From Gammaproteobacteria bacterium (GTDB lineage: Bacteria; Pseudomonadota; Gammaproteobacteria; Coxiellales; Coxiellaceae), in the NCBI GenBank assembly GCA_013287505.1, contig JABDDR010000010.1, forward strand, positions 1,497-43,038: a stretch of DNA of 41,542 nucleotides, read 5' to 3'. A program made the position numbers and the translations under genes. Under the pieces are notes generated by a model, which saw only the letters and a list, made by a program, of their open reading frames with translations, made no database searches and was not told the origin of the DNA. The stretch's first letter is position 1. Every line of letters starts with the position of its first letter. Positions 19,175 to 25,956 of the stretch are shown here, one piece after another.

Positions 19175-19240
19175 CACGGTATTGCGATAATTTTTAGACC
19201 TGATAATTTTGTCAGGTAAAAATTTATTAACAATACCGTG
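19175..19240 (+). promoter_or_regulatory. Structured 5' leader, nested hairpin ending at the RBS
   Basis: cacggtattg (19175-19184) pairs with caataccgtg (19231-19240); nested inside are ttttt/aaaaa and acctga/tcaggt stems; ATG at 19248. Confidence 0.6.
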
Positions 19241-19247
19241 AGGTTTT

Positions 19248-19601
19248 ATGTTTCAAAATAAAAAAATATCAGCATTTTTAGCGTGTGGATTAATGCTCAA
19301 TGTTGGTTCGATTTTTGCGTCACCACTCACTTCAGAAAAATTATTTTGCCCTGAGCAATATGATGGATATTCATTTGCAGCCGCCTATGCTTGGTTGAAC
19401 TACTCCAGGAAAAGAGTACTCGAAAGCGCTTCTTGTGATTACGGATTAAAAAAGACAGGTGATTATCATGCCTATTATCCTATGTTTTTGGTGAAAGCAA
19501 AAACGGGCGGTGACACATTGTGGCGGATAAACCCCCAGGATGCTTGGGAAAAACAATGCATAACGTCATCGCCGAGTTTTTGCCCATTGGTGAGAGCGTA
19601 G
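19248..19601 (+). CDS. Secreted hypothetical protein, 117 aa
   Basis: Signal peptide MFQNKKISAFLACGLMLNVGSIFAS; Cys-containing mature part; C-terminus abuts repeat remnant F2-D. Confidence 0.6.
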   Translation: MFQNKKISAFLACGLMLNVGSIFASPLTSEKLFCPEQYDGYSFAAAYAWLNYSRKRVLESASCDYGLKKTGDYHAYYPMFLVKAKTGGDTLWRINPQDAWEKQCITSSPSFCPLVRA

Positions 19602-19623
19602 CCCGTGCTTGCCGACAGTTTGT

Positions 19624-19665
19624 GCCAGTGATAAAGCTTAGAAGCCCCCGCGTAAGCGGGCGCGA
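19624..19665. repeat. Half copy of 111-bp repeat family F2 (copy D)
   Basis: ccagtgataaagcttagaagcccccgcgtaagcgggcgcgaaa matches the left half of F2; no right half found. Confidence 0.7.
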
Positions 19666-19857
19666 AAATCTCACAAACACCGCTAACTTTCACACCCAAC
19701 ACTTTGAAAAAATACAACGCAAAAAATACCCTCACATTTTGAACCAAATGTCCATTCAAATTATTTAACGATTTTATTGCTTTAAACAGGCAATTTTTCA
19801 ATTTGTTTACTACAGTGAGAGTAAGGACGAAGAACGAAAAAATAGGAGGGTGGGATT

Positions 19858-22140
19858 ATGTTTACTAAATCTTTAGAAACAACATTAAATTGCGCCTATG
19901 TCAGAGCACGTGAAAAAAAACACGAGTTTATTACGGTAGAACACCTACTGTTGGCATTAGTCGATAATCCCGAAGCCTCCGAAGTATTATTGGCCTGTGG
20001 GGCGAATTTAGACCGTTTGCGCGCGGGATTGGGCATTTTTGTGGATGAAACGACGCCTAGTTTATTGCATCAAATGGAGCGCGATATTCAGCCAACCATT
20101 AGTTTTCAACGCGTTTTACAACGCTCTATTACGCAAGTGCAAAGCATTGGGCAAGTTGAAGTGAATGGTGCCCATGCATTGGTGTCTATTTTTGGCGAAC
20201 CTGATAGCCAAGCGGTGTATTTTCTACATCAAGAAAACGTCACACGCATTGATGTGACCAAATTTATCACGCAAGGTATTACAAAATCACGACACAGTGA
20301 AGATTTTAATTTCGATTCACATGCAACTCCCATGGATCCACAATCTGCGACCCATGAAGTGGGTAATGAAGAAAATATTTTAGAATTGTATGCAACCAAC
20401 TTAAATGAGCGTGCACGTTTAGGTAAAACAGATCCGCTCATTGGTCGCACAGAAGAATTATCACGCGTTATTCAAACATTATGCCGACGCGGAAAAAATA
20501 ATCCCTTATTAGTCGGTGAAGCAGGCGTTGGAAAAACAGCCATTGCTGAAGGTTTGGCAAAAAAGATTATTGACAAAGAAGTGCCTGATACATTGGCATT
20601 TTGCACAGTGTATTCATTAGATTTAGGGGTTTTATTAGCAGGCACAAAATACCGCGGTGATTTTGAAAAACGTTTTAAAGCGGTATTAAAAGCATTGCGT
20701 CGTCAAACCGGTGCGATTATTTTTATTGATGAAATTCATAATTTAGTTGGCGCAGGTTCTGCAACAGGCGGCACAATGGATGCGTCTAATTTAATTAAAC
20801 CTTTTTTAAGTTCAGGTGAACTGCGTTGCATGGGTGCTACGACTTATGATGAATTTAGAAATTATTTTGCAAAAGATTCTGCATTGTTGCGTCGATTTCA
20901 AAAAATTGATATCGGTGAACCCACCAGTGAAGACACCATGAAAATTTTACGCGGATTAAAGCCCCGTTTTGAAGCGTATCATGGCATAAAATATTCTACC
21001 AAAGCATTAGCACAAGCGGTGAGTCTATCTTCACGCTATATGCATGATCGTCATTTACCTGATAAGGCAATCGATATTATTGATGAAGCCGGCGCATTCC
21101 AACAATTGCAACCCGTGAAAAAAAGAAAACAAATTATTGGTGTGCATGAAGTGGAAGAAATTGTTGCTAAAATGGCAGGTATTCCGATTCAACATATTTC
21201 TGAAAGTGATCGCGCACAATTGCAAGCGCTCGACAATATCTTAAAACAAACAGTTTTTGGGCAAGATTTTGCGGTCAATGCATTATGTGATGCCATTAAA
21301 TTATCACGCGCAGGATTGCGACATGAAGACAAACCCATTGGTTCATTCTTGATGACAGGTCCTACGGGCGTTGGTAAAACAGAACTTTGCAAGCAATTGG
21401 CAAGCGCTTTGCATGTCGATCTGATTCGTTTCGATATGTCAGAATATATGGAAAAACATGCAGTTTCACGCTTAATTGGCGCACCTCCTGGTTATGTGGG
21501 TTTTGATCAAGGGGGTTTGTTAACCGAAAGTGTGATGAAAAAACCTTACGCGGTGGTGTTGCTCGATGAGATTGAAAAAGCACATCCTGATATGTTTAAC
21601 CTTTTGTTACAAGTCATGGATTATGGTTTTTTAACTGATAATAACGGTAAAAAAGCAGATTTCAGACATGTTATTTTTATGATGACAACCAATGTCGGCG
21701 CTGAAATGTTGGAAAAAATGCCTGTTGGTTTTGCAGAGGCAGATCAAAATCATGATAACTCTGCTGCGATAAAACAGCTGTTTTCTCCTGAGTTTCGTAA
21801 TCGTCTGGATGCGATATTGAAATTCGATTATTTAAATCGCGAGACAATTTTGAAAGTGGTTGATAAAAATATCGCAGAATTAAAAGAAAAATTACTTTCT
21901 AAAAATGTAACGCTCGATTTGAATGAGGATGCACGTTTATGGTTAGCGGAACATGGCTATGATCATAAAATGGGTGCGCGCCCAATGGAACGTTTGATAC
22001 AAGAAAAAATTAAAAAGCCATTGGCGGATGAGTTGTTGTTTGGACAATTAAGCATGGGTAACCAAGCACATATTCTTGTCACAGTGAAAAATGATGAGCT
22101 GGTGTGGGAGATTGAAGCGCATCATGATGCGTTGGTATAG
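19858..22140 (+). CDS. clpA: ATP-dependent Clp protease ATP-binding subunit ClpA
   Basis: Clp_N repeats, GEAGVGKTAIAEGLA, GPTGVGKTELCKQLA, EKAHPDMFNLLLQVMDYGFLTDNNGKKADFR, GARPMERLIQEKIKKPLADELLFG. Confidence 0.97.
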   Translation: MFTKSLETTLNCAYVRAREKKHEFITVEHLLLALVDNPEASEVLLACGANLDRLRAGLGIFVDETTPSLLHQMERDIQPTISFQRVLQRSITQVQSIGQVEVNGAHALVSIFGEPDSQAVYFLHQENVTRIDVTKFITQGITKSRHSEDFNFDSHATPMDPQSATHEVGNEENILELYATNLNERARLGKTDPLIGRTEELSRVIQTLCRRGKNNPLLVGEAGVGKTAIAEGLAKKIIDKEVPDTLAFCTVYSLDLGVLLAGTKYRGDFEKRFKAVLKALRRQTGAIIFIDEIHNLVGAGSATGGTMDASNLIKPFLSSGELRCMGATTYDEFRNYFAKDSALLRRFQKIDIGEPTSEDTMKILRGLKPRFEAYHGIKYSTKALAQAVSLSSRYMHDRHLPDKAIDIIDEAGAFQQLQPVKKRKQIIGVHEVEEIVAKMAGIPIQHISESDRAQLQALDNILKQTVFGQDFAVNALCDAIKLSRAGLRHEDKPIGSFLMTGPTGVGKTELCKQLASALHVDLIRFDMSEYMEKHAVSRLIGAPPGYVGFDQGGLLTESVMKKPYAVVLLDEIEKAHPDMFNLLLQVMDYGFLTDNNGKKADFRHVIFMMTTNVGAEMLEKMPVGFAEADQNHDNSAAIKQLFSPEFRNRLDAILKFDYLNRETILKVVDKNIAELKEKLLSKNVTLDLNEDARLWLAEHGYDHKMGARPMERLIQEKIKKPLADELLFGQLSMGNQAHILVTVKNDELVWEIEAHHDALV

Positions 22141-22175
22141 GTGGGGTGATGTCTTGAGTCACAAAAGCCTACGTG

Positions 22176-22301
22176 TATAGCGCCACCCACTTAGCCCTGC
22201 TCTTTGTTGCAAACTCAGTCGTCTTCAGTCATGTACTCGCATGTAGACTCCTTCGACTCCTTCGTTTGCGCCTCGAGCAGAACTAAGTGGATGACGCTAT
22301 A
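22176..22301. repeat. Imperfect inverted-repeat element F4 (126 bp)
   Basis: Left tatagcgccacccacttagccctgctc pairs with right gagcagaactaagtggatgacgctata with a few mismatches; lies between convergent clpA and the CheB/CheR gene. Confidence 0.75.
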
Positions 22302-22372
22302 GATTCGCACTACAGAAGACTGTAATTGCCGTGTCTTCCGCTGTGAATCAAGCAAGGGCGTAAGGTTTTTCC

Positions 22373-25300
22373 TTACTTCTTGTTTTTTTGCGTCGATTTT
22401 ATTTCTTTAGAATAAAATTGAAATGTATTTTTTCCTAATGCTTTAGCCTGATACATCGCTAAATCAGCGCGCTTTAAAAGGGTGTCCACATTATCATTGT
22501 TTGTAAAAAGTGAAATCCCAATACTGATGCTTGGTTTTATTTTATGTTTATCAATAGTCAATGTTTTTTTTAGAGATCCTAAGATACGCAATGCAACGCG
22601 TTGGGCTTCAGACAGCACAGATGAATCTTCAATTAAAATAACAAATTCATCCCCGCCAATTCGTGCAAAAAAATCAATTTCGCGTAACTCTTTTTTAATG
22701 CGTTCTGACACCGCTTGTAAAAATTTGTCGCCCGTTGGGTGGCCAAAAGTATCATTAATTTTTTTAAAATTATCAAAATCTAAATACAATAATGCGAGTT
22801 GTAGTTTAGATCTTTTGGTTTTTGCAATGGCGTGTTGGAGTTCAGTCATAAAGGAATTACGATTCGGTAAATGCGTAATAGCATCGAAATTGGCAATCTC
22901 TTCAATGGATAATAACTCACTGTCTTTTTCTGAAATGCGATGCTTTAAATCAATATTCAGTTTCTTTAAGAGCTGATCTGCTCTTTTTTCTTTGTCAACA
23001 TCGGTTAATGAGCCAATCCATTCTAATATATGACCGTCATGATCCATCAATGGTACGCCATGCAAAATAACATGGTGATTTGATTGTTTCTCTTTGCGCC
23101 ATAATTGTACTTCAGCAAAAAAATGTTTTTTGGTCTTCATGCAATTTTTCCATTTTTTAATGCATGCGCTACGATCTTCCTTTTTGACGGCATTTAACCA
23201 TCCCAATCCTGACATTTGTTTGAGTGTTTGTCCGGTAAAGACACGCCATGCGGCCTGATCATTTTGAAATTTTCCATCAGGGGATGCTGACCATACGATA
23301 TTGGATGCAGCTTCTACCAATGCGCGAAAACGTGATTCATTGATCGCCACTTTTTCTGATATTTTTTTAGTCGCGTCGATATCGATAAATGTTAATATGG
23401 CACCTTCTCGCGTATTATTCTCTGATAGATACGGTAAAATTCGCATTAAAAACCATTTATTGTCGTTGGTTTTCACTTCTTGGTTAAATGATTTTCCCGT
23501 TTCAATTGTTTTTTTGATTTGAGGGATGAGATCATTAAATTGTATTTTTTGTTTGAAAATTTTTAATGATCGACCCGTATCCGAAGGCACTAAATCAAAT
23601 ATCTCGGCAATCGCAGGCGTAAATCGCCAGATCATTAATTTTGTATCGACAAATACCGTGCCAATATGCGTGCTTCGTACAAAATTATCAATGTCGTTAT
23701 TGGCGAGTGTTAAATCTTTAATTTTTTGTTGTAACTCAGTATTGACCGCGTGAAGTTCCTCATTCACCAGTTGTAGTTCTTTGTTGGAAGCAATAAGTTC
23801 TTCATTTGATGCTAACAATTCTTCGTTGGTCGATTGCAATTCTTCGTTGGTTGTTTCCACTTCTTCAATGGTTGCGTGCAATGATTCACGCGTTTGCTGT
23901 AATTCTTTTTCCAAATCCTCTAAGATTTTGCTTGATTCTTCAGGATGATAATACGTTTCAATGGATGGATTTATTTTGTTGTCACCTTGTGGATTAATTT
24001 GTATTAAATAATATTGCACATGATTTTTTTCATTAAGCAAAGGTGAGACCATCAGTGTAATTAATTGTTTTTTATTTTCTAAAGAGAGTTCAATGTCCAC
24101 GTAATGCAAATCTTTTTTATTATGAGCTGACTTTTGCAATGCGGTCGATAAAATGACTTTTAATTGCGGATGAATAATGGAAATAATATCTAATGATAAA
24201 CGACCTGATGGCAATGAAAGATATTGTGTGGCATTTCCAAAAATATGAACAATTGTACGTGTATCGTCGATTAATATGCCATTTTGCATAATGTGGTTTA
24301 GGAGTAAATCGTACGCATGCAATGGAACCGTTCCAGATAACGTGCTTGATGGTAATGAGGAGTAAGCGGATAAAGCGGAGGGGCGTATCGCTGGCACGGT
24401 CATATGTACCGATGGCGTAAATGAAATACCGTGACGCACATCTAATATTTTTTCAAAAATTTTCCATGTGGTGCTAATCGGAATTAATTCTTTGCCCAAA
24501 CTGCCCGCTGTTTCGCTATGACCTAAAAATAAATAACCATGCAATAACAATGCAAAACGGAAGAAATTAATGATTTTCTTCTGCACAGTGGGCTGAACAT
24601 AAATTAAAAAATTTCGACAGCTGATCAAATCTAATTTGGTAAAAGGGGGGTCCACGATAACATTATGGGTTGCAAAAATAATCATGTTACGTATCGCGGG
24701 AATAATTTGATAGCGACCATCACTGAGTAGCGAGAAATAAGTATCTTGTCTTTTTTTAGAAAGTCCTTCCATTTGCTCTATTGCGTAAACCCCTTGTCCT
24801 GCTATTTCTAAAAAATGTTTACTGACATCGGTCGCAAAAATTTTCACAGCGATATCTAGTGAATTTTTTGTGCAATATTCATGAAATAAAATAGCAATGG
24901 AATACGCTTCTTCGCCTGTTGCGCACGCAGGTACCCAAATACGCGCTTCGTCGATACCGTTCGCACGACGCTCAGCAATTTTAGGAATGACTTGTTTTTG
25001 CAAAATGTCAAATGCTTCGGGATCGCGAAAAAAAGCAGTCACGCCGATTAATAAATCATTGTATAAAGTGTCAAGTTCTGCATTATCGTTTTCTAACGCT
25101 TCAGCATAAGCATCTATTTTCTGCAGTCCTAGTGCGGTCATGCGTCGTTCAATGCGTCGAAAAATAGTAGTGGGTTTATATAAATTAAAATCATGTTTAT
25201 AACGTTTGAGTAATAATGAAAATATCTTCTCATTTGGTGTCCAACACGCCTGTTTTTCCGCCTCGCAATAAATAGCTCTAAAATTTTTAGGTTGTTTGAG

Positions 25301-25864
25301 ATAGGCTAATAATGCGTCTGACATTTGTTCAATATCTAAAATGCAATCCACACAATTGGTTGCGATTGCATTACGCGGCATCGCATCAAATTTTGCAGAT
25401 TCCGTGTTTTGCGCTATCGTCAACGCGCCTGATTTATGCAAATCGATAACGCCTTGTGAGCCATCGCTACCGGTTCCTGATAACACAATACCTATTGCCT
25501 TTTTTCCGCATTCAGTGGCCAGTGATTTAAAAAAAATATTAATGGGTAAATTTAAGGTATTTTTATGATGTTGATTTGTTAAAAACAAACGCCCATCTTT
25601 AATAACCATGTTTTGATTAGAAGGAAGCAAATAAACCGTATTCGGTTTGATCGGCATAGCATTTTCTACCGGAAAAATCGGCATTTTTGTATTTTTGATT
25701 AATATTTCAGACATTAAACTTTTAAAATTAGGTGCAAGATGCTGAATCACAATAAAAGCGAGACCGGAATCCATTGGTATCGTATCAAAAAAATATTGAA
25801 TTGCTGCTAAACCACCTGCGGAAGCGCCCAATGCCACGATATAAGGTAATTTGCCTTTGGTCAT
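22373..25864 (-). CDS. CheB methylesterase - CheR methyltransferase - coiled coil/PAS - GGDEF fusion protein
   Basis: CheB: GASAGGLAAIQ, VIQHLAPN, SGTGSDGSQG. CheR: RRIERRM, ACATGEEAYSIAILFHEY. Coiled coil EEVETTNEELQSTNEELLASNEEL. PAS-like segments. GGDEF: REIDFFARIGGDEFVILIED. Confidence 0.94.
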   Translation of the reverse strand: MTKGKLPYIVALGASAGGLAAIQYFFDTIPMDSGLAFIVIQHLAPNFKSLMSEILIKNTKMPIFPVENAMPIKPNTVYLLPSNQNMVIKDGRLFLTNQHHKNTLNLPINIFFKSLATECGKKAIGIVLSGTGSDGSQGVIDLHKSGALTIAQNTESAKFDAMPRNAIATNCVDCILDIEQMSDALLAYLKQPKNFRAIYCEAEKQACWTPNEKIFSLLLKRYKHDFNLYKPTTIFRRIERRMTALGLQKIDAYAEALENDNAELDTLYNDLLIGVTAFFRDPEAFDILQKQVIPKIAERRANGIDEARIWVPACATGEEAYSIAILFHEYCTKNSLDIAVKIFATDVSKHFLEIAGQGVYAIEQMEGLSKKRQDTYFSLLSDGRYQIIPAIRNMIIFATHNVIVDPPFTKLDLISCRNFLIYVQPTVQKKIINFFRFALLLHGYLFLGHSETAGSLGKELIPISTTWKIFEKILDVRHGISFTPSVHMTVPAIRPSALSAYSSLPSSTLSGTVPLHAYDLLLNHIMQNGILIDDTRTIVHIFGNATQYLSLPSGRLSLDIISIIHPQLKVILSTALQKSAHNKKDLHYVDIELSLENKKQLITLMVSPLLNEKNHVQYYLIQINPQGDNKINPSIETYYHPEESSKILEDLEKELQQTRESLHATIEEVETTNEELQSTNEELLASNEELIASNKELQLVNEELHAVNTELQQKIKDLTLANNDIDNFVRSTHIGTVFVDTKLMIWRFTPAIAEIFDLVPSDTGRSLKIFKQKIQFNDLIPQIKKTIETGKSFNQEVKTNDNKWFLMRILPYLSENNTREGAILTFIDIDATKKISEKVAINESRFRALVEAASNIVWSASPDGKFQNDQAAWRVFTGQTLKQMSGLGWLNAVKKEDRSACIKKWKNCMKTKKHFFAEVQLWRKEKQSNHHVILHGVPLMDHDGHILEWIGSLTDVDKEKRADQLLKKLNIDLKHRISEKDSELLSIEEIANFDAITHLPNRNSFMTELQHAIAKTKRSKLQLALLYLDFDNFKKINDTFGHPTGDKFLQAVSERIKKELREIDFFARIGGDEFVILIEDSSVLSEAQRVALRILGSLKKTLTIDKHKIKPSISIGISLFTNNDNVDTLLKRADLAMYQAKALGKNTFQFYSKEIKSTQKNKK

Positions 25865-25956
25865 ACCGAGCTCACTTTTCGTGTTAATATTTATTAACCC
25901 AGGTGGGCTAAGCGTTAGGTTTACATTGTGTCATGAATTACACATTTTAGTTATCA

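Noticed and set aside
19475-19801. Overlapping minus-strand ORFs (108 and 66 aa) and an 82-aa plus ORF near the F2 half copy
   Set aside because: No recognisable motifs; include repeat sequence (FAPAYAGASKL is an antisense translation of the repeat); inspected for ClpS remnants and none found.
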